DNA of 64,000 nt from contig RQTK01000356.1 of assembly GCA_003991915.1 (NCBI GenBank), forward strand, positions 325,533-389,532, written 5' to 3'. This document shows positions 26,718-39,700 of this stretch, piece after piece; the stretch's first letter is position 1, and each line of letters starts with the position of its first letter. This stretch comes from Elysia chlorotica. Taxonomy: Eukaryota > Mollusca > Gastropoda > Plakobranchidae. Position numbers and translations under genes: made by a program. The notes beneath the pieces are model-generated. The model ran no database searches. It saw only the letters and a list, made by a program, of their open reading frames with translations, and was not told the origin of the DNA.

Positions 26718-27776
26718 ATAATTTAAAACAATAAACAACTGGAGAAACCATTAAATCAGAAAAAAAGAGTGCGTAAAGGGAGAGGGGGGAGGGAGAGACA
26801 GACAGAGAGAGAGAGCGAGAATGATAAAACAAAAAGGGCAAGTGGGGGAGTGAGAGAGAGAGAGAGAGGAGAGGGAGAGACAGACAGAGAGAGAGCGAGA
26901 ATGACAGAGATAGTTGTATATTCATATGGATTCAATCAGTGAATGTTTGAATAAAATTCAAATTCATGAAGAAAAAAAAACAAGTCAATTGTTATTCCAA
27001 TAATTATCCTCCAGAGGCCAAAAGTGTGGTTTTAACATGAAATCATCTTCAATAATAGATTGCTTAGTTGAACAAATTCAAAATCTAAATTACAAAAAAA
27101 AATTAATCACCATCTACAATTATTTAAAACACTTTTAGTTCAATTATCGCTCTGTAGTGATCGATTTAATTTCTTATCAATGGAAAAGGAGAAAAACGGT
27201 TGAAGGAGGTGGGTATTTTTTTTAAAATTAATGAATAGAAATTCAGTCGATCTTCTTTCACCTAGAAGCCTAAATATATTTTATAGGGCCTACATGTACC
27301 ATTAATAAACTAATTTTTTTAAATATTACTATACTTTAATTTATGATTTGAAAAAAAAAAAAGCACACACAACAACAAACAGACAGACGACACGTGTAGT
27401 TACTGCACGAATAAACTTTCTCTTTCAAAACTTCGATTTTATTGTTTACGTTTCCAAACTCTCATCAAAGATGTAATCCTGTTTTCTTAATTGGAGATGG
27501 TTATATCCTACTAAACAAAAGGTTCAATTTGAAAGAAAAAAAATATTAATTTTTTTTAAAAAGGCTGGGGTAGTTGAGAGTGTTTTGTTGTTGTTGTTTG
27601 TTTGTTTTTATTATTTTTTTAGACCCTATCTCACTAGAATGGTATTCCGTTTTGGGTCTAATAATTAAATTTATAAAAAAAAGAGATACCATGACCGAGC
27701 TAACCAGTTCTTCGCTTTATGTTTCAGAATTCCGGCAGTTTGGCTAACACTTTTTTGGATAGGGATATGCCTACAA
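26718..27776 (+). repeat. Tandem duplication, unit 2 (about 1059 bp)
   Basis: Second copy of the preceding unit. It is about 90 bases longer because the GA-rich tract is partly repeated (about 26822-26905). Ends at the same CCTACAA as unit 1 and then leaves the repeat. Confidence 0.9.
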
Positions 27777-28059
27777 TGTATTACTTGTATTTTTATATGT
27801 TCCTAAAAAATTATAGTCTATGCTACGAAAGTGCGATTCGTATGCCCTAGTTCGTGATAACGTTGGCTACCTATAAGTTCTCATTTTGAAGGAAACAGGA
27901 ACAATAAAGTGAGCCGCAGACACAGAGTTCTACTAATAAACTCTTTTGGCTGCAGATTACTTGATGAGGACAGGCTCAAAGAGTCTGTGGACCTGCTTTT
28001 TTTCTCAATGATTGGTGTAGTTTATTTCTAGGGATGTAGCAAGAATTAACTATTTTGTG

Positions 28060-28463
28060 ACTTTCTACGAGGATTTTGCTCTACCTCACAGAACTCTGTG
28101 CTCTACCCGAGGCTATCTGATATCCTCGACTCTACCTCTAGAGCTATGTACTGACGCGGTTTCACAGCACATCAATTTGGTTTCGAGGGCAGCACCTCAT
28201 GACAAACTATCGGTGTGTCTCCTAAGTTGTTTAAATGACGCAGCCAGTTTCAAAGCCTAAGCTTAAAGCGCCACCTATGTACGCCATCCTATTACCTTTT
28301 CCTGAATATTATTAGTAACCTACTTCCGTTTTCATTTGTTGGACAACGGTCTCTGCCACAACAATGGAAAACTAGGGGACTATGCATGAAATCAGACGGA
28401 GTTTATAGAAAAAATAGAGCTTCCTGCACTGCACAGTCATCTCCCGTCTCTACAGAACTACAA
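28060..28463 (+). promoter_or_regulatory. Possible IRF promoter / untranslated first exon
   Basis: Less AT-rich than its flanks and upstream of the IRF leader exons. A donor-like ACTACAAGTAAATAC at about 28458-28472 could end a noncoding first exon. The first ATG in it (28363) is closed by a stop after three codons. No clear TATA box. This is inference from position and composition only. Confidence 0.2.
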
Positions 28464-29389
28464 GTAAATACATTATTTACACTATCTGATTTATTATTTC
28501 CCCAGGATTTATTTATTTTAGATGTTTTTTGCGAAATTGGGCTAGTTTCACTTTCGTATTAATTCACTTTCGTTTTAGACCCAGTAGAAATGTTACTTCT
28601 ATTTTCCATTCCAAATTCATTCAAAAAGAACCTTTAAAATGAAATCAACGACTCATTTCAAGTATCAGGCGTTTCCTCTTTTAACGAACTGCCCATTTGT
28701 GAGCAAAATATTAATTCATATTCACCAATACGTGCCATGTGTGCACGGAAAATGCATGTAGTGTGATGTCCTCAAAACCAGAAAGTTGACCATGACCACC
28801 AGTAATAGGTTGTTTGAAGACCCAATATAAAGATCAAATTATCATGTAAGAAATAACACATAGGCCTGGTTATAGACACATTTTAATGTTGATACACATA
28901 TAGCAAAATGCATGGCTTACTTATAATAAATCCTAGATAGATCCACACTGTAAGTAGATAGTGTGTTTTGCTTTTGTAAAAACAAGAGCTGCCTCCACCC
29001 ACCCACTACCAATGACAATTGCCATAGTAAATGATTCATGAACCTATGATCAGAATCTAAAGGTTTCAAAACATACGGAAAAACTATTTCCGAGCCATTG
29101 TTCAATAACATGGGATATTTAAGTCGTTTTTTTGTTTACTAGCTATTAAAACTTTTGGTCATTGTTAAACAATAAAACTGAAGAATCAGAACACTGAATG
29201 CATACATGTATAGATTTGTAAGGTCAGCAGCAGCAAGCCAATGTTTTATAGTGGATAATATAAGAGATGTAGATGGGTTTTTCATTGCAATGTTAGTTAC
29301 GAAAGCTGCTCAGTAGTTTTGTAGATGAAATTCTAGCATTTTTATTTATTGAAATTTTGAATTACAATGGATCTCATTTTATTCCCCAG

Positions 29390-29751
29390 GTGATACGCAT
29401 TTATACTCTTCGAACTTTTTTTCTGGAGTCTCATGTCCTGAGAAGTATCCATAGAACGAAATGGTAATTGATATAATTTGACTTTCTAAAATTGTAATCT
29501 TTAAAGGATGGTAAGTTAGTTTCTGAGTAATCTTGCAACCTTTTTACATATAAATATATTTTGAAGCAGACGTTTTATATATTGAAGACCATGATTGTAA
29601 ATAAAACAAAAGATAAATCATTACTGACTGTATTTACAATGTTTTAATGCAATTTTGATAATGCATGATTTGTATGTGTCATTTTGCTGTGTGCATACTT
29701 CAGGCATCTGCAACTCCACAGACAAGGAAGTCAATTTATAAGGCCAGGGTA
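29390..29751 (+). CDS. IRF: Probable 5' leader/coding exons of the IRF gene
   Basis: Two exon-like blocks precede the main IRF exon. Block 1 (29390-29463) follows ATTCCCCAG and ends exactly on an ATG (29461-29463) before GTAATT. Block 2 (29704-29748 or -29751) follows ATACTTCAG and reads ASATPQTRKSIYKAR(V). The main exon (acceptor at 31190) is open in frame for 14 codons before its own first ATG, and all three blocks join in phase 0. Translation could therefore start at 29461 and add 30-31 residues to the IRF. Block 2 has two overlapping donors three bases apart (GTAGTAAGC), so one valine may be optional. Splicing is inferred; no transcript was available. Confidence 0.5.
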
Positions 29752-31232
29752 GTAAGCACAGTTAGACATGATTTACTTGTTCCCTTATAATATAAATGCT
29801 GATTTGGCCTTCTTCAAAGGTTCTTATAGGTGCACAGCAAACACTCAATGCTATCCCTTCTCATAATTGGTTAAATTTAATAATTTGAAAGGGTAAGATC
29901 TTTAAAAATTGTTACATTGTTTTAAAAAGAATATGATAAGTTGCTGTCTAGCTGGAGAGCCGCTGATGAAATCTCATTCTGCACAAACCGTCTTCTTTAA
30001 AAAAAAATTATCTGGTAGTAGTTGCATTAGAAGCGGCTCAAAGAATCAGTTCTTGTCTCTCATTGGGGGATGGGAGAGGGGAGGTTCTTAAGTGGAGAAC
30101 ACTGTTTTGTGAAAAGCATCTTTAAGTTTAACATATATGTGATGGTATTTTAACTCATAAGGCACCAGTTCACTGGAGGCACTGTGAGGGAACTGCAGAC
30201 TGTCTCCTTGGGAAAGCTATGTAACATAACATTAGTTTGGAGGTTGCATTTTTATCAGTTTACAGCGCCAGTTCTACTTTTCATGTTCCTGATCGACAAG
30301 TAGGAAGTTTGGGGATTGATCCTCAACTCGTGTTTCCATTTCTTTATTGGAGAATGTTCAAAGGGGCTTCAACTAGTAGTAAGGGTTTTAAGCTTCGGGC
30401 TTTTTGATTTAATATCAAAAGCAAACATGATGAATAATAAGAAAATTGTTTTGAACTGAATCACACTACACTCTCCACTACTTAAACATGTTTAATGATT
30501 TTTATGTTTTCTTAAAGAAATAAACACACTTAAGTTGTAAAATATTGTCAAAAAGCTAAATCAAACAAGATAGTGAACTCAAACTAAAGTTTCAGCTCAA
30601 TCAGGACAATAGAAAAAAGTTTTTAAAATTTTAACATTATCGGTGTAACACAAAGGGGATCATTTAACCAGGTAAACAAACTGTCTGCAATCTACTCACA
30701 CCCCCTTCTTTTTTTTTTTTACACTCATTCATTTGTGCCAGCCCTAGCCTGGCTATGTCAGATAGTATCTGGCTGTTCCAGTTGACCGCACAACACTGTT
30801 GGGGTTTAAAGAGCTTGAGTCTCAATGTTTTATATCATGTAAAATGTTGTTTTTAAAGAATGGAACAGGTTACAAATAAATGTTGACAAATGAACTCAAT
30901 CCATTTTATATGACTATCATGAGTTTAATCGTTATGATGCATCATGGCATTTACCAGTTTAAATGATTACCATTTATTGGAAAGGTATTTGACAGTTTTT
31001 GAGAGATTGTCTTGCACTTATTTATGAGATGGATGACTTCACTGATAACAAATATTATTCTTGGTAACTTTTTATGTGTCATACTATGGAATAAAAAGTC
31101 CATGTTTAATCTTTATGTCTTTCAGTTCCACATGAATTAACACACCATTCTCATTTTTTTTTTTTTTTATGAATGTGAATTTTCTTTCAGGACCTCCAAG
31201 TACAAGCAGCAGAAACTGTTGAAATTTTATCC

Positions 31233-33833
31233 ATGCCCAATAGAGGAGGGAGGGGCAGTCCAGGATCGTCTGCCTCTGGCAACAAAAGATCAGTGCCCAT
31301 GCACATTGACTACGACTCTCTGCACCTGGAGGACAAGGATGAGAGCAGCAAACTGAGGCGCCCGGTACGGCCCGTCGACCGGCAGCGCATGCGGCCCTGG
31401 CTCATGGAGCTCCTTGACCTTGGCAATGTGTACGGCCTGGGCTGGACAAACCGGCACCAGGGTGTGTTCCAAATCTCATGGAGACATGCCTCGCGTCTTG
31501 GCTGGAACCTGGAGACTGATGGAGATGTGTTTGAGAGATGGGCGAGACATACAGGTGAAATGTTAGAAAAATCTGTGTCTGGACTAGAAGGACTATTTAA
31601 AAATCAATTGTATCAAAAGCGTTATTCTTTTTTTATGTTGCTGGATACAAGTCAAATTATATAATGAAACAAAATAATGATGACAATGAAGTATTCTTTA
31701 CAATTGCAGTTCATCAATGCCACTCTTCATGCTATAGAAAAAAAATGGGGCTTATTAGCTGTCAGGTTTAGAAACCTCATGCTGTGGCCCTTAAACCTAA
31801 CCAATCATACTTATAATATATTTATATATATATATATATATATGTATATATTTTTTCCCCACAAAAATCTCAGCTGTGTATGTGTGTGATATGCATAAAT
31901 ATTAAATAGATCAGACATTTTGTCTCAATATTTACAGTTTTTTTAGTTTAAAAAATGACAAATATAAGGTTTGAGATAGACTGATTGCAAGGCTGTACTA
32001 AAACACAGGCTCTCTCTGTTTTTCTTTTTCTTTTGCTGTTCGTTTCTCTTGTGGAATTTCTGTATCACTAAACCCCATGTAATAATCATAATATTCCACT
32101 TAATATGTTGATAAATTTACTATAGATGGAAATGAAACATCAACATAATTCAAAAATTCAAATGGAATTGTAGGAAAGTTGTTAAGATTTTGAAAAAATA
32201 GCAAAAAACATGGAAATATTCAAAGCACATTAGTTGGTTTTTTTTATTAATATAAGGACATTTTTTTTTCTATTGTAGGAATCTACAAGGAAGGGGACCC
32301 ACCAGAGCCGAAGCGCTGGAAAGCTAACTTTAGATGTGCTCTGCACAGCCTGCATGATGTTGTGGAGTTAACCACAGCTCTGGAGAGACGTGGTAGAAAT
32401 GCCTGCCGGACTTATAGGTTCCTGCATAGCAGTGATGAGAGGAGTGTCAGCAGAAAAAGAGCCAAAGCGAGAAGTATGACTTTTCTGTGATTTTTAACAA
32501 GAGAAAATTAATATGCTTTTTTTGTTTATAGTTTGTCTAGTGTTATAAAGTGCTAGATGACTTAATTATGGGAAATAATATTATTGTCTAATTTATGTAC
32601 AGAGCATATGTTGGAACCTTATGTTGTCCATGCCAGTATCCGAAAAGTTTCCGTATCACCTATTATTGTAACCACTCCATTGTCTAATAAATACACTTCA
32701 GCAATGTTTTACAATCATTTCTGTATTTCACAGCGAATACATGTTAATCTAAATTAACTTCTTACTTATTGAGCTTACTAACATATTCATTAAAATTTAA
32801 GCCAGAGTCTTAAATGTTCTTTCTTTTTTTTTCTTTTTTTTTATGTTTCGGATATTTTTGCTTTCAGTAATATCAAAATTGTTATAAAAGAAAAAAAACC
32901 CTACAGAATATTCAAAGTCTTCAAAGGGTCGTTATTTGACATTTTTTCAAAAGACACTGTGCAGATTTATGGTGTGTAGAAATGAGAACATTCTTTGTAC
33001 AAAGGGAGAAAGGCAAGAAGGTGTGGGTAATGCCCTATGGCAACGACTGTTTCTAAATTGGAAAGTGATACTTAAATGCAAACCTATACTTTTGATATTG
33101 TTAGAGGGAAAAACAATGTGAGATTTTAATAGAAAATTGTTATTGAAATGGCATGGTCATGACATGATTTTTTCATCCACAGAAGCAAAAGAGTACCATA
33201 GGTATGATAGGCCAGTCCGAGAAGAAGTTGTTGTGCAGGAAGTGGCAGAGGCTCAACAGGCCCCTGTTTATGAGTTTGTGACCACCAAAATCTTGGCCAA
33301 TGAGGATATAGAGCCAGCAACAGAATCAGAGTCAGAAGAGGAAACCAAGCATGACAGAGTCAGTGTGCATATCTCTTGTTATAGTTTTTTTGCACTTTCA
33401 TCTCTTTTCTTAGACCATCAGGCTAAAACTCAAAGAAAAACAGTTTTTGTTTCTTTACTTTTTCAATCTCTGTATTAACATTTTTTGTTAACACTTTATA
33501 AAACACTAATTAGATCACTGCAATATGCCTAAAAAGGCACTGCGTTGACTTTATTTCTGTCTCTTTTTTCATACCAGCATGATCATAGGACTTTAAAAGA
33601 ATCTGCAGAATTTTACAAAATAACTAACAGTTTTTATAAGCAGAAATTGTTCTTCACTCTCTCCCTTTGTTTAATGTTTCTTAGGATCCCTAGAGGAATC
33701 TTATATGGGAACTGGATGATTTTTTCAAAAATTTAGTTACATGCTCTGTGTTTACCCGTTAACATTTGATTGTAAAGAGTTTATTTTTCATTGTGCAATA
33801 ACAAATTGTCAATCTTTTTAACAGTGCTATTTT

Positions 33834-33864
<31 letters not shown>

Positions 33865-36731
33865 GAGAAATAGGATAAATTTTTAGTTTGAATAGACTGT
33901 CGATCAAAGTTTTGAACATAAAGTTTTGAGAAAATTTATGTTGCAGGTGATTGTTCAAAAGCTTGAGCTAAAATCAGATGTCGGAGAGGAAGAGATTGGC
34001 CTTCATCATGACCATGACTATTCTGTGCTGCCAGACAAATCGCGTAAGTAATCAGCAACTGCGTGAACAAAACCCAAACCATGCTTACTCTTTTATCTCA
34101 AACAGACTCTTTCACAAATAGAATTCTAAAGACAAATTGACGTGCTGAACTACAAGGTTCAGGAAATTCCTCATCCTCTTCCTCATTGTATTGGAAATCA
34201 CAGTTTATTTTCATTCCATTATCCAAGACATCCACATCTCATCACACTTTCTTGCACTATGAGCCAGGTGATCAACATTCCTAACGAACAATCCATTCTT
34301 ATTGAACATAACTTCCCCACATAACATCAAGACTTGGGAAACTTATATTTTCCTTGTGATAGTTGTTGCTACTACTTGTTTTAAAGTGTTAAACCTGTTA
34401 ACGAAATTGTGATAATTTAGATTTTTTTCCCTTCTTTCGACAGAGAAAACAATTGTCCTGCGTCAAGGAATCGGCTCTATAGTGCTGCACAAGGAAGTTT
34501 TGGGAGCTTCGGACGGAGAGCTACAGCTTAGTGAACTTCCAAAGTCTGCAACCAACCTGGACCAATTGGCGTCTGCGGCTGTGAGCACCGCTGGCTGGAA
34601 CACAGTTCTGGCACCTGGGCTCAGCAGCTCTCCGGGCCACGACAAATCTGTGAAGCACAAGATTAAAACCAAGCTGAATGCCAAGGAGTTGGCTGCAGCG
34701 AGACTGCTCAGGGCAGAGGACGAGCGGGCGGCCTACAGCCTCAAGTATCTCCTCACTGGGAATGCAGAAGATGCGGACGAACCAACCACAATCTCTGCTC
34801 GGCTAAACAAAAAAAGGAAGGCGGAATCGCTACCTGACCACCATCATCCGTCGATCAGTGTTGGTGCTGAGGAGACGGTGAGCACAGAAGCAACCATTGA
34901 TGGGGACACAGGAGAGGTGATTCCCTACGTGCCTCCAAAGGTTTCTAAGGTACATCGCAGAACAGCCTCACCTAGGATCCTCAGCGGGGCAAAAGCTAGA
35001 AGGCAGCGATCAAAAAGTGAGAAAACAGATTCAGAGTCTACAGAACCACTGATGTCTTCATGCCTCCTGCTCTTAGAGGCTGCCACACGGTTGGACAATG
35101 CTGAAAAGGACAAATCGACTGACAGAGTGCGAACAAGGGGAAAAGGTCGAGGTTCAGCAAGAACCAGCGTGACAAGTGCGACAGCTCGAGCAAGCAAGAT
35201 TATAAGCAAACGTGACTCGGAAAGCGATGGCGATTCAGAATCATCATCTCCTAATCAAGCAGATGACACCATGATTATAACAGCGGATCAAGATCTACAC
35301 AGAGTTTTGCGGAAAACCCTTGAAAGCTTGAAGAACAGAAATCCAAAACTGCAAAAGCAAACGGAGGAACCAACCATTACTATTGAAATGTCTGAAGACG
35401 TGTGGAATGATAGTGCTGAACTAAGGGATGCTTTAGTGGTTGTTTCTGAGACAGAGGGAGTGAAAGGACTTTTTAGCGGTTCAAGCATTGAGCCTGAAAA
35501 CAGCCCTAAAGCTTTTCAGGATAGGTCAAAAGAGGTGGGTTCCAGCATTGTTGAAATAAAAACTGATGGGTCACAGGAATATGCAGAAGTGGTGGACGCA
35601 GCTCTCATGGAAGAAGCTGTCGTTGAGAATGTGCTTGAGGGAGAATATGTGGAGATGGTGCTCCCTGGAGAAGAAGGAGTCGCGTACATTGATGGAGACT
35701 CGGTACCAAGTGAAATCATCATTGAGTCTGTTAATGAGGAGTTGATCATCAACAAGGAAGAGGCAGAAGCTGAAAATAGCTCTGCCCTGATTGATCACGT
35801 TCCTCCTGGATCGATACTTCTCCAAACCGGGGATGGAACTCCCATTGGAGTGATTGACGCGCAAGGAAAGCTGACAGCATTCCAATCAGCAGAAGCCAGA
35901 TCAGTTATTTCTCTCCTTACATCAAAAATATCCACAGCATCCTCAGATGCTTCAGTTGACCCGTCATCCAGCACCGCCGCGACCAGTAACACGATGGAAG
36001 TGCCTGCAGGAGCATCAACATCTAGTTCCCCCTCGGCACAAGAATCTCCACAAGCAGGAGCTCTAGTTCCTTCCGTGTCTTCAGTGGTTGTGAAGCAGGA
36101 ACCTCTTGATGAACCAAGTATTAGCCAAGCCCTGGTGAACACGGATGTTGTGGTGAAGCTGGAGCGAACAGACTCCACTGACCAGGACTCTCTTTCAATG
36201 TTTGCTAATAGTTCAACCAATGGGATTTCTTCTGAGTCTGAGGCTGTCAACTCCCAGCCCCAGTCCAGCAAAGGGAATCTGAACCAATCTTTCTTTCCTT
36301 TGTTGTTAGAAGGACTCACATCTCCTTACACTTTTGAGGGAATAATGTCCAATTTTAAGAAATCTCTTCACTTGTACAAGGTATCACAAAAGAACATTGA
36401 ACTATTCCCCAGTGCTAAGCTTGAGAGCCTACAGGACTTGTGTAAATCCTGCATTATGCACCTGTGCTTGGCAGCTCTCAAGTCAGATTCAACACGAAAG
36501 GCTTCTACTACTAAGGCCTCCACCAGGTCGCATCAGAGTAAAAAAATCACAGTTCTCCCAGGGGTCCAGCTTCCTTTCCAGAGACAGCAAGTGCTGAGGG
36601 CAAACAGCACGGAAGTGGCGTACGAGAGTAAAACCGTCATTGACCCAACCACCCCGTTTTCTTTGGGGGAGATCCCATTGTTTGCCTCAACTAAGGGTGA
36701 CTCGGACTCCATGAGTCCTCCCAGCGAGTAA
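31233..36731 (+). CDS. IRF: Interferon regulatory factor (IRF) with very long tail
   Basis: Transcription factor of the IRF family. Exons: 31191-31554 (ATG at 31233), 32279-32473, 33183-33358, 33947-34043, 34444-36731; 1025 residues from this ATG, 1055-1056 if the upstream exons are used. The DNA-binding domain (about 52-165) has the tryptophan ladder W56, W71, W83, W91, W103, W121, with RMRPWL, FQISWRHASRLGW, ERWARHTG, and KRWKANFRCALHSL in the recognition-helix region. Basic motifs follow (SRKRAKAR; NKKRKAE in the last exon) and could be nuclear localisation signals. The last exon encodes about 762 residues: a conserved-looking start (VLRQGIGSIVLHKEV), acidic and Ser-rich stretches, two PsiKxE SUMO-type sites (VKQE, VKLE, coded near 36090-36165) and a Leu/Cys helix-like region near 36290-36480. 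I do not recognise an IRF-association domain. Most IRFs I know are about 300-560 residues. Confidence 0.92.
31803..31850 (+). repeat. (TA)n repeat in IRF intron
   Basis: AT dinucleotide run (ATATATATA with GTATATA) in the intron after the first DNA-binding-domain exon. Confidence 0.8.
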
Positions 36732-39700
36732 CTTGTATATATATATATAAATTATATACTTTCTCAATTTGGTACATGTCATTTTTTCATGTCAGCAAGG
36801 TTTGATTAAGGTGATTATTTGCATGGAAATTTAAATACAAAACCTTCTGTAACAATATTAGATAATTTGTTGTTCTTCACACACACATTGTAAAAACAAA
36901 ATGTATTCTATCATGTTCTGGACCTAAAATGGTAGAACTGATTTATGGTTATAATATTACTATGGAATTTGGAATTATTATACTTTATTTTATTTGTGGT
37001 CATGCTTGTTTCTGAAAGTTTATCCGTCATATTCTCCATATAATTCATCGTTCCCGCTGTTAAAAGATATACTGTATAACCCTTTTCTATGATAATGTTG
37101 TAATTAAGTTGGACACATTCTGCCCTGGGTAACAGCTCTGACAACTTACAAACCTTTTGATTGGAAACAAACATTAATGTGCTTTGCTTGGTATTGAACG
37201 CACATGTGTTATGGCACAAATACAGTATGTATTTGCAACCTAACAAGTTCTCTCTTTACAACAGCCATTTTTCTTTGAGTTTAGATAAGCATGTTTTGGA
37301 GTTGTTTTTTTTAGTTGTTGTTATATAATTGTATATAATGGGTTTTATGAGTTACGTTTGCAAGTCCAAATTTGGTATTTTCAAGCTGGAAAAAAAAGTA
37401 GAGGAAAATTTGTAGTAGATCTATATCTTTGCATTTGTTGGAGGAAGCACTAAAAATGATGAATTTTATGTACAGAAATGTCATACCCAGAACAAATGTA
37501 TAGAATCAAAAGTTAGAAAATGATAAACAGTTTTTGTACCATTTTATTATTTTGCCATGATTTCACTTGCTGTTACTTTTTTTTTCTTTTTAGGGATAAC
37601 CTACATGTAAAAACCACTGTATTTTGTTCCTATTTTAGGGCCTATGATTTCTTGTGACACTTTGTCAGTTATGCGGTCATATCATTGCATTTTACTTAAA
37701 TTCATTAAATTGATTTAAAATATTTTCAAACCTTTCAAAGTGATGATTAAACTTAAAGACTTCTTTTATTGAGAGATAGTGAAACATACTGTTTTATGGA
37801 AATTAAAGGCACTGTTATTACCATGGGAACATTTATTAGAAATCAAGACCTGTTGTAGTTGAGTTTAACTATGTAATAAGCTACATTAGTAGATTTTTGT
37901 TGTTTTTGTCTTTCTTTATGAAAGGGAAAATATTAATAAATCTGAAACTGTTTTTTCAATGTATGGCAATAATCCTTTGGATGTCTTTGTAGCAAATGAA
38001 TAATTGATGTCATATGGACTTCATTTAAACCGAAGACAGTTTTCAAAAGTTTAGATGAATAATGCTTATCACATCTTTCTTAAATTTACCACCTGTTTGT
38101 TGTTGTTTTTTTAGATCTATTTGACATCATTGTAATTTATAATTGAAAGTGGATAGTTGGTAATGAAATTGCATATTATAAATACACTGTCACCAGCAGA
38201 TGAGCAGAACAAAAATGTGATCGCTGCGTCTATTAGACTGAACCAGCTTTGATAATCTTCACATATCCAATAAATCTTTTCCTTGTTTGTTTACCTTTTA
38301 ATATTTGGAGATGGCAGACTAAATGACAGAACTTAGGGTTGGACGGACACTTAAAATCTAAATCCTTACTCAATCATGCCATTTTAAAAAGAAAATTCAA
38401 ATAAATGACTTAGTACAGTGTAAAAATATTTAGTCGAAAAGCTGTTTACAAAAGTCTATACAATTAAGTGGCAAAATTAAGTTTTCTTTTTTTTTTTTTG
38501 AATTATGCCGATGTTGTAGTATCTCAAAAAGTTTTGAGTTAATTCTATTTTTGCACAAGTGATAATAAAACTACTTGTAGTTAAATGCATGTGCTGTGAA
38601 AGAGATAGTGAAATAATGTGAGTGTGTAGTACATGTAATCATTACCTAAATATTGTTTATTTTTGTACTGTTTGGAATACAAATATTGTTTGAGATAACC
38701 GTCTTACTCTACTGGCATGAGTCATTATTATACATTTTGTACAAGTATGAGTTTTGTTTGATTGTTGTGAAGCCATTTTAGATTTTTTTTAAAAGTATTT
38801 GATCATTGTTTGAATCTCTTTTGTTCAGAAATGCACTACAAGTATGGGGCTTTTAACCCCACGGCTCTTTGAAGGCCGCCCAAATGGCAAGATGGCCAGT
38901 CTGGATCTGGCATGGGTGACTGGGTGTGAAAAGATGGGGTGTGGCAGTATTGTTCACCTGGTTAACTGATGCTCAAAGTGTTATGCTGCTATGTTATATT
39001 ATTATTTCTACTTATAAGTTCATAAAACTATTTCTATTGCGCTGAGACGTTGATTGATATAACGATCTGTTTGTTTCTGCTTTTTAATAATCGTAAATTT
39101 CCTTTGTGTGAGGGGAATATTAAGGAGAAGCTAGAAGCCAGTTATTACTTTCTTTCTTGCATTGATTTCATTGGTTATAATTTTGAGATTCCATATACCC
39201 ATTCACAAGTTTCTCGTGTGCTCCAGAAAGGAGGAATAAAGTATGAATTAAGGCCCGCTAACAATGTCAGTTGCTCGGCACTCCGCAGTGCCCAGTCCGC
39301 AAATAGCACCCAAAATCCTCACTACATGTGAAATGTTTAGATAAAATTTTGCTGTACCATGTTGGCTGAAAAATCGTAATTCAAGTTTGGCAGTCAGAAT
39401 AAAACTAAAAAAAAAGAGTATTCTCCAATATATTTGGCTGCTGTGAAATTCAGAACAAAGTTGTGTAGTTTATTATTGCAATGATTTAAAGTTATGGTAC
39501 CAGATTATACATGCACCACTAACAATTTGATTTCACTTGCTTACAGATAAACCTTTTTTTTTCTATTATCATCAGGCTTCGACTTTGCGTCTTGGGATTA
39601 GCTTCATAGACAAGTGTATTTTTTTATGGACCATCAAAAATCATTAAAACAATTATAACAGAAATGATATGGAAAAAGTGTTGGCACCGATACTTTTGTT

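Larger units (their letters stand above)
21936..29389. other. Cbx 3' UTR and Cbx-IRF intergenic DNA
   Basis: The first about 680 bases are probable Cbx 3' UTR. Beyond that no complete gene is seen. Contents: a weak coding-like remnant near 22.8-23.7 kb, a CT microsatellite, a SINE copy, GA/GT-rich tracts, a 1-kb tandem duplication and, near 28.1-28.5 kb, a less AT-rich stretch that may hold the IRF promoter. The remainder is AT-rich unique-looking sequence. Confidence 0.5.

Noticed and set aside
25749-27776. The two 1-kb units as paired long terminal repeats of an element
   Set aside because: They are directly adjacent with no internal region between them and no coding sequence, so a simple tandem duplication explains them better.
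33580-33645. Possible extra IRF exon after ATACCAG near 33578
   Set aside because: No donor follows, and exon 33183-33358 already joins 33947-34043 in phase 0.
34463-36319. Several minus-strand frames of 60-174 codons under the IRF long exon
   Set aside because: They are shadows of the strongly coding plus-strand frame and show no domain.
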